Source of the DNA: Euborellia annulipes
Lineage: Eukaryota; Arthropoda; Insecta; Dermaptera; Anisolabididae
DNA: 64,000 nt
Direction: 5' to 3'
NCBI GenBank assembly: GCA_023213315.1
Contig: JAKCPI010005411.1
Coordinates: forward strand, 1-64,000
The notes under the pieces are model-generated. The model was not told where the DNA came from. It ran no database searches and saw nothing but the letters and a program-made list of their open reading frames with translations. Position numbers and translations under genes: made by a program. Shown in pieces: positions 23,549 through 35,342 of this stretch; the first letter of the stretch is position 1, and the number at the start of each line of letters is the position of its first letter.

Positions 23549-23640
23549 GGTATTTCGACCTTACTGTCATCATTCGAAACGAAAATAATATTCTTCTGAT
23601 GTTAGACAGTAATGTCGAAATGCTTATATAATGTACAGTA
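23549..23640. repeat. Small foldback with two hammerhead-like halves
   Basis: Minus (23549-23575): ATGATGAC...GTCGAAATACC. Plus (23593-23625): CTGATG...GACAGTAATGTC-GAAATGC. GAC/GTC pairs flank the loop in both. Degenerate. Confidence 0.4.
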
Positions 23641-23682
23641 CTACTTAAAAATAAAAAAAACTTGAAACAAATCACCTAGAGC

Positions 23683-23760
23683 AGTGGTTCCCAACCTGGG
23701 AGCGATAGCTCCCAAGTGGGCGATTTGGGTTATCAGGGGGGGGGGGGCAATAAATAAGTA
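23683..23760 (+). mobile_element. One terminus of a hAT-like element
   Basis: CAGTGGTTCCCAACCTGGG is a widespread hAT terminal motif, followed by a second hairpin GGGAGCGATAGCTCCC and a G-run. No matching right end found. Confidence 0.45.
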
Positions 23761-23880
23761 GGGGCAATGAGTATTCATGGGAAAAAATTATTAGAGTTTA
23801 CTAAAATTTAAAAGAACAAAAATCTCCTATTTATTTAGAAGATGGCCAGGAAGAGGAGGACAAAAAATTGTCAAAAAAAT

Positions 23881-23928
23881 AAAATAGTCTGAAGATAATT
23901 CCAATCTAGAATCGAAATGTCACTTTTG
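23881..23928 (+). ncRNA. Hammerhead-ribozyme-like motif, solo
   Basis: AAATAGT then CTGAAGA, stem II ATTC/GAAT, GAAATGTC, then ACTTTT. Stem I pairs AGT/ACT, one T-T mismatch, then A-T pairs. ATTAAA follows at 23935. Confidence 0.45.
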
Positions 23929-24210
23929 TTTTCATTAAATGTGACCGACCACATGATGCACAGCTTTTTTCCGATTTTCTGAAGTTTACAGCTGAATTAT
24001 CGAAAGATTCGAATTATCGAGAGTCGACTGTATTTATTTATTTTTTTGGAGGAGCTTTTGAACCTCATAACCCTTCTGCTGCATGGCTCTGAGTTGCATT
24101 TTTCCTATAATTACAATATAATATACAATATTTTTTATTATTTAAAAGTTTTCATTATTCATTTCAAATTTTCTTTCTTAAATTTTTTATTTATTGTAAG
24201 GGTGTTATTT

Positions 24211-24468
24211 TTTTTTAACACTCACACTTTTTTCTCATTCACACTCACACACACATCCACACAGTCTTTTCGGCAACTCAGGCCATAAAAGACTTTTACG
24301 ATATCCATTATTGATTAATATACCATATATGGGGTCCAGGCATTCTTATTTAAGCCATTTGGTATCCAATTGGCTTAAATAAGAATGCATCGGACTGCCT
24401 GGGGTCCGAACCTGCGACGTTTGGTATACGAGGTTAGCACGCTAACCTCTACACCAAGCCCCGAGGGC
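24211..24468 (-). repeat. SINE-A full-length with 13-bp target duplication
   Basis: Reverse complement: GCCCTCGGGGCTTGGTGTAG (head and A-box), CAGGTTCGGACCCC (B-box), CAGGCAGTCCGATG, a TTGGATACCAAATGG body and a GTGTGAGTGTTAAAA tail. AAGGGTGTTATTT flanks at 24198-24210 and 24469-24481. Confidence 0.9.
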
Positions 24469-24631
24469 AAGGGTGTTATTTGTATAAATAGTTTTGAATT
24501 AATTTCTAAATAAACACTTTCCGGCAAAACTCCCATTTGGTCCTTTGATTGATATAAAAAAAATTACATATGCAGTATAGTAATTAATGATAAAATGAGA
24601 TATAACCTCATTTTCATTAAATTAAGAAGTG

Positions 24632-24716
24632 TGAATTGGTTACCAATCAATTGTAATAAATAGAGATGGGGTCTAAATGGCCTTAGATGCTGAAAAAGAC
24701 CTTAAAGAAATGCATG
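24632..24716 (+). repeat. SINE-B 3' part
   Basis: AATTGGTTACCAATCAATTG, GGGGTCTAAATGGCC, GATGCTGAAAAAGACCTTAA. The tRNA-like half is missing. Confidence 0.6.
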
Positions 24717-25200
24717 AAAATAAGTATTTGTAAAATATAATTTGCGTTCAGCCCCCTGAGCCGCTCTTTCCTAGAAGATGTATATTTGGTTGCCTATCTT
24801 ATGAAAAACAAGGATTCAAAGTTTTTTTCTTTCGAACCCACTGAGCCACAATTTTATTATTTCCACCATCTATTTTTCTATAAAAAAAAAATTTCAACTT
24901 TAAAGATATTTGTTCGTTGCAACCAAATAGACAGCTAATAAGAAAAAAAATGTTTTTCCTCTTGGATTTATGAGACAAGTCTTTCTGTTAGATGTATAAA
25001 AAAAAAATAATCTGAGAGATATCTCTAAGTGGGATGCAGAGCTATAAGTCTGATTAAAAGAAAAACCTAGAGAAAAAGCATTTTTTTTTGCCTTTAACGG
25101 CTAGAGGTTTTTATTGGAAATTTACGAGGGCTGAAGCCGTTTTGGGGGGGTGTGTGGGCTCAAGAGAGGGTGACCATCATGACCGTACTGTGTGTTGCAG
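24717..25200. other. AT-rich flank before the first exon
   Basis: Only the acceptor region (to 25200) of the LYPD6-like exon is functional here as far as can be seen. Confidence 0.5.
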
Positions 25201-25281
25201 GAGTCACGTGCTACACGTGCGTCAACGTGTCCGACAACGTGGTGTGCAACCAGTTCGCGATTGACCGGCCGTGTCCTCAGG
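25201..25281 (+). CDS. Internal exon of a LYPD6/LYPD6B-like Ly6/uPAR (three-finger) protein
   Basis: The exon encodes 26 full codons, starting VTCYTCVNVSDNVVCNQF and ending IDRPCPQ, between a split codon at each end (phase 1 in, phase 1 out). It follows a TTGCAG acceptor and is followed by a GTAAGG donor. It holds the first four cysteines of a Ly6/uPAR domain with spacing C-x2-C-x8-C-x8-C. That spacing and the CN-x(3)-A-x-D pattern match vertebrate LYPD6/LYPD6B as I know them. Those proteins are secreted and GPI-anchored at the cell surface; they act in Wnt/LRP6 signalling and bind nicotinic receptors. The function in this organism is inferred only. Codons are G/C-ending, in contrast to the AT-rich surroundings, which supports purifying selection. 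The exon continues in phase with the exon at 45236. The upstream exon with the signal peptide was not found. Another Ly6 branch (e.g. sleepless-like) is possible but fits the spacing less well. Confidence 0.88.
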
Positions 25282-25680
25282 GTAAGGGTCAGAGCACATA
25301 ACCCAAACCCCAAGGCCGAAAACACCCTTGATTGAGCCACCACCACCAGGCACCCGACAAACACCACCTGCAAAACTCACTCCTTTTAGCTGGATTTGTA
25401 CTATCGGAAATCCTAACGAAAATAACCTCCCCCTCCCCCTCTCTCTTCTCACTCTCTCTTACTTAATTCAATATATCTTGTATCCCTTCTTCTCCCTTAT
25501 TTTATATAAACGTAATATTATTTATTTTATTTAAAAAGTTAAGTATTTAATTTAATATTCAATTTTTGATTAAAGTAAAGTAAATTTTTTCTTGCTTATT
25601 AACATAACGGTAAATACAGTATATTTAATGTGTGAAGAAAATAATAGCAGCTAGATAGTATTTCATTTATTAGGCCCTCT

Positions 25681-26195
25681 ACACTGACGTTTCGGTCTTG
25701 GTTAAGATATCACAGATCAGATCTACTGTCTGTACTCGATTGATTGGCTTATATACCAGTAAATATTATTGTGTTTTCCTACTTATTATTCAATCATTAA
25801 ACATATTAATATTATTAATTATATATAACCTAATTCCCAGGTTCACAACATATCGCCTGCTGAGAATCATAGTGGCGAAAGTCCGAAATTGAACATATTT
25901 TAGAAAAGGCGTTGGAAGTTTTATAAATATACATTTAAATAGCTGGAGAACAAATGAATAGGCCAGAATCAATAGCAAAGAATGGAAATATATTTTCGCC
26001 ACTTTGCTACTCAAAAGAGAAGACGTTTGAACAACGTTTGGGAGGCTTAACTCAAAAATTGAATTTTCGGACTTTCGCCACTCAGCATTCTCAGCAGGCG
26101 ATATATGATTGAATATTTGATTGTACGCCTATATTGACAACCCGCAAGCTTTGAGGGTGGTTTTAACCAAGACCGATACGTCAGCATAGAGGCTT
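25681..26195. repeat. Foldback in the intron with decayed hammerhead-like ends
   Basis: Outer arms CTGACGTTTCGGTCTTGGTT (25685) and AACCAAGACCGATACGTCAG (26175-26194). Inner arms TCGCCTGCTGAGAATCATAG / CATTCTCAGCAGGCGATATA with CGAAAGTCCGAAATT between. GAAACGTC is intact on minus, but the CTGANGA half is lost. Related to 11824-12000. Confidence 0.65.
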
Positions 26196-26198
26196 TAA

Positions 26199-26832
26199 AG
26201 GGGCCCTTACACGATCAGTCAGAATATCAGTCTGAACCAGTCGGACCGTCAGTATTTTCTTCATTTAAGTATAATTTTACACATATCATTCAGACTACCA
26301 CTCAGAATCAAGTTCTTTTTAGCTCATTCGACTGTGAGAAGCCACTAATTTTTCTTCTTAAGTAAACTAACTTAGAATGATGAAGGGGGAGAGGATGCCA
26401 GCCAAAAAGGAGCCTCTATCGAATAAAAATCTCCATTAAGAAGACGTTTCGGGTTTAATTAGATAAATCCATCATCAGTTCTTTAGAGCTGAAATGAGCA
26501 TAAATAATAATTGTAATACAACAGCATAAAATATTTCTTAAATTATAAAAACATCAGATCTTACATTATTGGCAATCTCAAGGCCTACACCATTGAGTTG
26601 CAGATAGAGTTGTTATATATAAACATATACAAAATTATATAAAATCATTTTAATCGCTGAACAGCCACTTCTCTTATCAACATCTATAAACTAACTTAGT
26701 TCCCAGCCACTAAGTGACAATGAAAAACAAAAAGAAAACGGCCATCAGTCCTTCAGTCTTGCCCATACACGTTCTGTCAAAACGCCATTCCGCTCAAATA
26801 CTGACAGTCTGACTGATCATGTAAGGGCCCCT
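26199..26832. mobile_element. PIF/Harbinger-like MITE with TAA duplication
   Basis: Ends AGGGGCCCTTACACGATCAG and CTGATCATGTAAGGGCCCCT are inverted repeats extending through TCAGACTG. TAA lies at 26196-26198 and 26833-26835. No transposase. Confidence 0.7.
26438..26483 (-). ncRNA. Hammerhead-ribozyme-like motif, inside a MITE
   Basis: Minus strand: AAGAA, CTGATGA plus one T, stem II GG-A-TTT / AAA-C-CC (one mismatch), GAAACGTC, TTCTT. Stem I is a perfect AAGAA/TTCTT, and the conserved core CTGATGA / GAAA is intact. Confidence 0.55.
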
Positions 26833-26985
26833 TAATAAATGTATCTGTATATCTAGCTGCTTTTATTTTATTTTCTTCATACATTAATAATTATCCAGAT
26901 ATAAAATCAATATCTTGTAACAATATATTCATTTTGACTAAGTTATAGCATTTCAGCTAGTAATTCTTAAAGTTATTCAGATAAT

Positions 26986-27715
26986 AAAAATCTGGTGGGA
27001 CAAACAGTGCATCACATAAGTTTTTTTTTTTTTTAATTTGTTCAAGGTCTTTTTCGGCATCACACAATTTTCAATAACCGAAGGCAAATTGTGTGATGTG
27101 CTCTTGCAGCAGATTTATGTGGGGCTTATATTTAAAACCAATTAAAAAGAATATAATAAAATAACATACTATAAATATTTGTGTTGTTATAAAGGTAACA
27201 ATTTCTAATATCTTTAACTCTTCTAATATAAATACCTATCTTATATCTCAAAAAATATTTATTTAAATTGGGTACCAGTTGTATTAATAAATGCGCCTGA
27301 ATCATTGATTAAAAAAAAATCTCAATCTATTAGAACTTTATTTAGATCAAATAACTAAAATATAGACAAAAGAATCAAGGAAAGTACAAGACTAAAAATA
27401 AAGTACCGGTAGTTGAAATATGAGAATAAAGAGAATCTATATAAAAATTAATTTATTCATGAATTTTAATTAGAGAAAAATTTAGAAAAACTAAAAAAAG
27501 TATATTAATAAAGTACTACTGATACATGTTTGAACTGACAATAATCGAAATTAGGGAAGCATGTGTATCTAGCTTAAATATAAAATTTGAGTTAGATTTT
27601 TTTTTAGTTATCAAGGGAAGAGACACAAAACATATATTTTCGTTGAAATTTCGATTTTCTCTTTACTATATATAATATTTCACATTTCCTGTAGGCCCAC
27701 ATAAGAGAAAGTAAT
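26986..27715 (-). mobile_element. Old, diverged AHE copy
   Basis: Right hairpin 26986-27118 (AATCTGGTGGGAC ... GCAGCAGATT) is interrupted at about 27018-27052 by AATTTGTTCAAGGTCTTTTTC, a SINE-B 3' fragment. The interior is recognisable only as AAAGTACTACTGAT and TTTCGATTTTCTC. Left end TAAGAGAAAGTA at about 27702-27713. Confidence 0.6.
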
Positions 27716-28819
27716 AAAACTGCATGATTCAGTATTGTTCTATGAATTTATTCTAATATTTATAAATCCCAAATAATTAATAAGATCATCTCTAATTTTA
27801 AGAATGCGTTTGTCAAATTTTTATTTTTTTTTCAAAATTTTATTATGCGTCCTTATTTGAAAGGTGATTATTTGAGAGGCCACCTCAAATCTCATTTCAC
27901 GTCCCAAGGAAAAAATGATATATATAAATAAACTCTAATATAAGTTAGAATAAAAAAAAAAAAAATTGTTATTGTTGTTGGACAAGGGATCTCCCCTTTA
28001 TTTGTTTCATCTAGATCTATTTTTCTTTTATTCCTCCAGACAAGGACATAAATATCTTTGATGTCACCAATATATGAAAAGATATAGTCACAAAATAGAT
28101 GTTCTCATAAACCGATTTTATGTAAATATACACATGTTGAATAACCAATGTTCAATAACCAATCTAAATATAATATATCATTGATAGCCAATTTATTATT
28201 TATTTATAATTCTCATAATCCAACTCAATAATAAGTGGGGCAGGACCGCAGTCAGAAAGTTTTTTTGCGGGGGAAGGGCTAAAAAGAATTTTGAAAATTG
28301 GGGGAGGGTTATTATAATTTTGCTCAATAATATTCATTTAAAGAGTAATCATATTTCTCTATGCTGATATTCTTATTTATTTATTTTTTTCAGAGCAAGT
28401 GTGGGTTTGAACCCACAAATTCCATTCTCGGCCCTCATTTTCTATGTCAATAATTCAAGTTTAAACAGACCAATAATTGCATTGAAATTTTTTCAATTTT
28501 TCTTTTATCTCTTCTACTAGAGTGCAAAACTATTAAATGCATTCATATCAGGTACCGTACGTACCACATATATCATTAGAATGATTAAATGACGCTAGTT
28601 AGGCGGAACATGTGACGCGAATAGGAAAAGGATCATTTCAACCTGGAGAGCAGAGCGTAATACAGAAGACATATGAGACCTAGCAAACTTGCATATGAAA
28701 ATCATTTAAAAAACCCTTTTTTTTATCAATAAATACTGAATTATTACTTGTGAAAAACGAGACTTTACTCATGGATGCTATAATTTTAGAAGAAATCCAT
28801 TACAACAAATATTAATTTT
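27716..28819. other. AT-rich stretch, nothing recognised
   Basis: 28385-28440 has a palindromic GTGGGTTTGAACCCAC, possibly a SINE B-box remnant. Otherwise featureless. Confidence 0.4.
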
Positions 28820-29414
28820 TTACTTTCTCTTACCTATGTATGTTAATATATATAGAGAGAAAGTATTGGATTCATGTCAAAAATTCGATGTCGAGATTTT
28901 GATGGATATACACGTTTTGAGGTTCCCTGAATCCAAAAAAGTGGTTTTCGCTGTTTGTCTGTCTGTGTGTCTGTGAACAAAATATCTCAAGAACGGAAAG
29001 AGCTAGGAGGTTGATATTTTATATTTAAGTTTTGTACCCTCCTGGACCGTGAAAATAAGCTTTTAATCAAAATCGCCCAAAGAGTACTAATACTTTACTG
29101 ATGTAATTTTTCAGTTTTTTTCGATTTTCTCAAAATTCGCTCCAACGATTTTTTTTTAAATCATAAATCAACTAGTTTTTAGATGCTCTTTAAAATGTAT
29201 ATTCTGATTTTGCCATTGAAATCTTTTCAAGACCACTATACTCTTGTACTCCATAGGAAAGATAGGAGAAATCTTGAATTCTATATATATATATCGGCGG
29301 GAACTAAATATATGTCGACATGAAAAATCTGGTGTGACAAGCCCAGAATACAACTTTCGATTACCGAAGGTAAGAGAAAGTTGTGTGCTGTGCGCCAGTC
29401 ACACCAGATTTTTT
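28820..29414 (+). mobile_element. AHE copy, short subtype, complete but shortened interior
   Basis: Left hairpin 28820-28866, then the TCGATGTCGAGATTTTGATGG core. The GT-repeat is reduced to GTCTGTCTGTGTGTCTGTG, the GTTGCCATGGTAACA segment is deleted, and the right hairpin is complete (29321-29412). Confidence 0.88.
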
Positions 29415-30837
29415 TCCCGCAACCTCTCAAGAGATTTCAACCCAACCACTGATTTAAAGAATTATATTACAGATAATGAGTTCTAAGTGAGAAGTACGGC
29501 TACCGAATTCTTAAGGTTTTTTTCGATGAGGCTGAAATACCCATGATTGGATGGGGTTAAACTGAGAATTTACGTAAAATTATTATTATGTTAAAACAAT
29601 TTACGAAGTTGCTGTAAATTTTGAAATGCAATAAAAAATGTGTAGGTAATTAAGCAATTTACCCCACCACCTGTATTCGCTCTGACCTCGAATCAGCGAA
29701 ATCTGCCAAAATGAAATGTTCTTTTAAGATTTTTTTGTTATAAAATAAGAGCATAGGGTATATTACAGGTCCTATAAAATTAACAATATCAGGTTAATAA
29801 ATTCTTTCTAACCAAACGAATAAATGTTGAACTCACAAGCTCGAAAGCTCCATTCTCTTTAAGTAGACATATGGCTGGCTCAAGCGCGATATAATTCCAA
29901 TATCATAAGGGATAAATTAATGGACTAATGGGCCATGTGCACCGCAGGTGTTGGGGAAATGTGAAAAAATATCAGGGGGATGATATAGCTCTGCTAATAT
30001 TATATGATATAATTATATGAAAGATTAATTGTATATTAGGAAAAGAGATTTTTCTCTAAAATTTCCAATATCCTGCTAAACGTTATATATTAAAAAAATT
30101 CTAATTAAACCCTAAAATAAATGGAATGTCCAATTTTCAAATAATAAAGTTAATTTTTTTCACAAGCAGAAAATTTCTTGGAAATCAATTTGAAAATTTC
30201 TCGCCAATTAAACAAATTAAGTTAATTAAAAAAATTCCTCCACCGAAATTGAGTAAGTTTACAAAATAAAATTGAGTTATATGATTGGGATTGAAGAAAG
30301 AAATCCTCCTATTTGCTTGCGTTTAAGAATTAATCTAATTTCAGAAATAAAATGAAATTAGATTTTCCGCGGGATTTTTTTAAGCTCTCAAAATCATTAA
30401 ATTTTATAGAAATAATTTATTAAAAAAAAATCCCCATAATTCTTGAGAGGCGAAGGATTAAGTTGAAATTTCTCTCGTCAAAGAAGGAAGGAAAAAGTAC
30501 TTAATTTTACTGTCATATGAAAAGAATAAATAAAAAAAAAGTTATTTTTTAGAAACTCGGTAAGAACACAGGGTCAGTAATTAGGCTAGATCCCCATTCT
30601 TAGTGATAAAATTATTAAAAACTTTCGGATAACCAAATATAATAATGTGTTCGGATAATGATTTAACTTATCTAAGGCCCCTCTTATCTTTTATAGTTAA
30701 CTCGAAAAAGTTTTGTTTCTTTACACAGGTGCTTTTTTTCCGCCAAGTACACCTCCCTTAATAAATAAAATTTTTAAATAGAAATTCTAAGCTCGAATAT
30801 TTTAGAGATTTTTTTTCACTAAGTTTTAGATATACGT
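29415..30837. other. AT-rich intron stretch, nothing recognised
   Basis: No gene, SINE or hairpin found. Confidence 0.45.
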
Positions 30838-31765
30838 AAAAAAATCTGGTGTGCCTGGTCGCACAGCACACAACTTTCTCTTACCCTTCGGCAAGAGTAA
30901 GTTGTGTACTGTGCTTGTCACACCAGATTTTTTGTGTTGAGATATATTTAGTTTCCGGCAGTACGGTACATTCGGATTCAAGATGTAAAATTTATAAACA
31001 GGAAAAATATTTATATTTTGTTACCATGGCAACCAATTCTCCTATCTTACCTATGAAGTTCAAGAGTAAAGTGGTCTTCATAAGATTTCAATGGCAAAAT
31101 GAGAATATACATTTTAAAGAGCATCTAAAAAATGATTGATTTATGAATTAAAAAAAAAATCGTTGGATTTTGAGAAATTCGAAAAAAAGTGAAAAACTAC
31201 ATCAGTAAAGTACTAGTAGGGGTACTCTTTGGGCGATTTTGTTTAAAAGCTTATTTTCACGCTCCTGGGAGGTGCTTAATTTAAATATAAAATTTTAAAC
31301 TCGTAGCTCAATACCTTCATGCTTAAAAAAGAACACACACACAGACAGACAGACAGACAAACCATGCCTCGATAATCACTTTTTTGGATTCAGGGGACCT
31401 CAAAACGTGTATATCCATCAAAATCTCGACGTAGAATTTTTGACATGAATCCAATACTTTCTTTCTATATATACATATCGACGTTCTAATTAGCAAAGTG
31501 CCTAACTCCATTTTTGTTTATTTTTCAAGAGAGCCAAAAAAACACTTCATTGCCATTGTTAGACCACTGTTAAACACTTTTCGTGCAGCAACTTTTCGAA
31601 CTGAAAAATTTGAATTACGCTCTTACCCAGTTCAGGGCATAAGGAGAATGATATTTTTCAACAGAAAATACAAAAAAAAATGATTTTCAAAAAAAAGTGG
31701 AGTTAGGCACTTTGCTAATTAGAGCATCGATGTTTATAATATATCTGTATAGGTAAGAGAAAGTA
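30838..31765 (-). mobile_element. AHE copy with another element inside its left hairpin
   Basis: Right hairpin 30842-30931, GTTACCATGGCAACC, CA/GACA repeat (31333-31358), then the left hairpin, whose loop is split by 31477-31731. The hairpin closes again with GTATAGGTAAGAGAAAGTA. AHE length without the insert is about 670 bp. Confidence 0.88.
31477..31731. mobile_element. Inverted-repeat MITE nested in AHE
   Basis: The ends ATCGACGTTCTAATTAGC and GCTAATTAGAGCATCGAT extend inward as CAAAGTGCCTAACTCCA / TGGAGTTAGGCACTTTG, giving arms of about 35 bp. The interior frame of 61 codons shows no domain. Confidence 0.75.
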
Positions 31766-33410
31766 AAAAGAATTTAATTTCGTTGAATTAATACCAGTGC
31801 TATTAAGGGTAGTTATCCTATGTTTATTCTCTTTTTATCAATTATATAAAAAAAGATATTCCGATATCGAATATCTACTAATTTCATTCAAAATAAAATA
31901 ATTTGGTTTCTGATATTTTTGACAGGTTTTTTCCCAATTTTTTTTTTTTTTTGTGTTGTGATCAAATCGGAATGCCTATTAATCCAGATTAACATTTTAA
32001 TCCTCTAATATCAGAGGGGTTTAAATTTAAACTCGTTTAGGTTGTCAAAAAAGAGTAGAAAATCCGAATTAAACAAGATTAAGTATAAATCGGCCACAGT
32101 AGATTCAATCATTAATGAAATTTGCAAAATACATGGTTGAAATTTGCTTCTAGACCTAAAGAGGCATTGTTAAAGAGATTAAAAGAAGGATTGGCGTTTA
32201 AGAGCAACTTTAAGATAACGTACAAAGAAAGAAAAATAAGTTGCCTACGGTGTTCAATTATAATTTCAATTTTAATAATAAAAATCTTACGATTATATTA
32301 TAGAATATTAATAACAATAATACAAAAACTTTTAATATTTTTTTATATTACTCCCTTTCTTTATTTTTATACATTAAAGTAATTATTGAATATCACAAAG
32401 AAAAATATTTAAAATATCATATTACAAGTTTTCAACTCATAGATAATTTAGGGCCGTAGTGGATTAACTCCTACCCTCTACCTCCCCTACCCCTACCTTC
32501 CCCACCCCCTCACCTCCCCCCCCTCACTCGAGAAAGAAATATCAGAGAAATTTACTCATATTTTGTTTCCATTATATAAAATGAAAAGTGTAAGAGAGAA
32601 TTAAAAAAATATTTTAATCCTTTTGACATGGATGAATTCTTTAAAAGAAAACACTGACTAGAAATCTGCCGTCCATTAAAAAACATTTTTAAAGTAACGT
32701 ATCTGTAGGCTACTTAATTTTATATTCCTGGGAAAAAAAGTTATTTTTTGTATAAGAAAAGTATTTACGTGGAATTTATAAATTTTAAAGCTGATTATTA
32801 TGATAAAGAAAAAAAAATAGTAGCTATATTGTTTGGGAAATATATAAAATGAAAGTCAAAGCCAAAAGTTGGAAGACATGGTATGTTTGTAATGTAGTTA
32901 ATGTAAAAAAACTAGATGAAATATCGTGCGGTCGTTTAAGTAGAGAGCTACTAATGATTTTCCTGTGAGGAGTGGACAGTTAATACAAAAATTTATGAAA
33001 ATTTACCATCTATCCCCTTCTCTGAAAGTTCGTCTCGATTTTTATTATTAAACTAAAAATATTATTGTTAAAATAACGTTACAAGAATAACGTAAGCGGC
33101 TCATGTGTATATGAGCGTTTCATTTGCCTGCTTGTGTTGGCAAAATGTTGTAAGCTGATTACGTAATCATTTTAAAAGACAAAAGATCGATTTTATCTAG
33201 ATCCACAAAGATTTTTCCCTCCTCAAATGAAATATTAATACTTATACAAGGGGAGTTGGCAGTTTGCTTATTATTGTTGACGAATTGGAGGGGTACAAAA
33301 CAATCAAAAATGTCTTTATGTAATAGGCCATTTAAATTGACTTTAAATTAGTATTTCTTATTTATACTGTATAGGGATGGGTATCGTAGTAAGAGCATCA
33401 ATCAATGTTT
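31766..33410. other. AT-rich intron stretch, nothing recognised
   Basis: 32465-32525 is a CCTACCCC/CTCCCC pyrimidine patch. The frame at 32122-32382 is K/I-rich with no domain. Confidence 0.4.
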
Positions 33411-33466
33411 TTACTTTCTCGGACCTATATAATATATATATATACTATATTATAGTCTATATATGT
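33411..33466 (+). mobile_element. Possible AHE left-end remnant
   Basis: TTACTTTCTCGGACCTATAT followed by TA-rich palindromic sequence. The closing GAGAAAGTA is absent. Confidence 0.3.
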
Positions 33467-33747
33467 TTTGATATCAAATGACAAAATTTTTTTAACTGGT
33501 AAAGTTAAATAAAAACTTAGAAAAAAATTTGGAGTAAATAAAAAACAGTGATAAAAAACCCATTAAAATGAAAAAAATTTGCCAACAATAACATCAGTAC
33601 CAAAACTTCAATAGACATCTGGACATTTTTTCTTCAATATTTTCAAAGTATATCGGTATTCAAAGGCCAAAAAGTTTCTGCCCATTTTATTGTATCAATT
33701 AAATCACATTGATATATTTATTTAGGAAATATAATTAAGAAATGATC

Positions 33748-33915
33748 ATAGAAGATGAAATAAAAAGAAAGACCTGTACAATTTTTCATAATATGTATTG
33801 ATTGTAATATAGGTCCTGAAAAAGATGGGTGATGTTTAGTCCCCGAAACATCGACAAGGAAAAAGTAATTCGGACAGAAAACAAGTCTTTCTTTTTATTT
33901 CATCTTCTATCTGAT
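33748..33915. repeat. Foldback with a hammerhead-like motif in the loop
   Basis: Arms GATGAAATAAAAAGAAAGAC (33755) and GTCTTTCTTTTTATTTCATC (33886-33905) are exact inverted repeats. The loop has GTC-CTGAAAAAGATGGG...CCCCGAAACATC-GAC (33813-33855, +): stem I GTC/GAC and stem II GGG/CCC, with extra A residues in the first core strand. Confidence 0.6.
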
Positions 33916-35250
33916 ATTATTATATTAGATCTATTACGGTCTTCCTCTACATGGTCTTTGAAATGATCATATTACTTTTTTATATGGTCTGTAGAGTGAG
34001 GACGAAATACAACCCAAAAATATCCCTGCCTTATAAAGTAATACAAATTGAGAGGTACACATTTTAAAAATCCGTCAGATTTTTTTTTAGAATCGAAGGG
34101 AGCGAGCTTGACTGGTATGTGTGTGTGTGTGTTTGAGGAAGTAAGTAGGGACAGATAGTAGGGGAGTAAGTGACACCTGAAATGATTAAACATTTAAGTG
34201 GCGCTGGCAAAGTGTGGGCATTCGATTTAACCATGATAGATGGTCACAAGGGCGTGCATTTAGTATTCTGCTATCTGTCGAGCTGTCTCTGAAAGCGAAA
34301 GGGGGCCGCCAGGGACCCACATGGTCCAGAGCTTACGGCTTACAGCCATAGCTTATGGCTATGCTTCAATCTACTTGACTTTATAAAAAAAAATTCTTGC
34401 TTTCCCCTTGTCAACGACATATCTAATTTAAAATAAAACTCGATGCAAATATTTTTGCTTGAGGATAATCTTTATAAATTCTGTTGTTTGTTTAAATCTC
34501 TTTTCAATTTTATCATCATTAATGCTTTAGCTTTAGTTGCCAAATTTCTAAACAGTGAGCAAGAATAAATTTGATGCATTTGCGAAATCGATCAAAAGTT
34601 GAAATTTATTAATTCTTACAAGTTTTTTTAGAACTTGTATTTGCATCTATATGCCGTTTTTTATCGTGCTTTACATTTTTTTTTTTTTTTTATAAATTAA
34701 TAAAACCAAAAATATTTAAAATGTAAAGTCATTCATAAAATATAACGAGAATTGGGATTTTCTTTCATTAATAAATGGAGTGTTTGATGCACTCACTCCT
34801 TGTTTCCATTTCATTAATTCCATTCAAAATTTAATGAACTTGTTTTGATTTAATTAGTAAAAAGAGAGATTTGAATATTTTTCTCTCTCAGAATTGAACA
34901 TTAATACATTAATAATTCAGAGACTATTTTATTTCGAGTAGATGAGCCTTTAGAATGAACGCTTAATCGTTTTCAGTTATTTTCTTACGTATACTTGTTA
35001 GATTACTATTTAGGCTAAAGAATTTTCTCACAAGACACTTTCTTTGCTTTTCCACAATATTAAACTCATAATCATTCAGAAAGATAAACAAAAATAATTT
35101 TATAATAAATTCATTCCTGTTTAGCTAGTTGCTTGAAGGTGGCACCCCAACTTACTATTGAAAGGTAGCATTCATGAACGTAGATTGTCTTTCAGTATTG
35201 GTAATAATTAAAGCCCTGATCTTCACGCACAACCATACCTTAAAATATAA
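33916..35250. other. AT-rich intron stretch, nothing recognised
   Basis: 34230-34370 is somewhat GC-richer and contains the inverted TTACGGCTTACAGCCATAGC area. No gene is seen. Confidence 0.4.
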
Positions 35251-35254
35251 ATGC

Positions 35255-35337
35255 ATAAAGAAAGGAAGAAATGGCAGCCTTAGCTCGGGTAACCCGTGGT
35301 CACCATCCACGTACTCACTAGAAGTGAGCCCCTGAGT
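35255..35337 (-). repeat. GC-rich interspersed repeat D, partial
   Basis: GGCAGCCTTAGCTCGGGTAA, CCGTGGTCACCATCCACGTA and GAAGTGAGCCCCTGAG match 42190-42262 and, inverted, 52920-52990. Confidence 0.55.
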
Positions 35338-35342
35338 GTACA

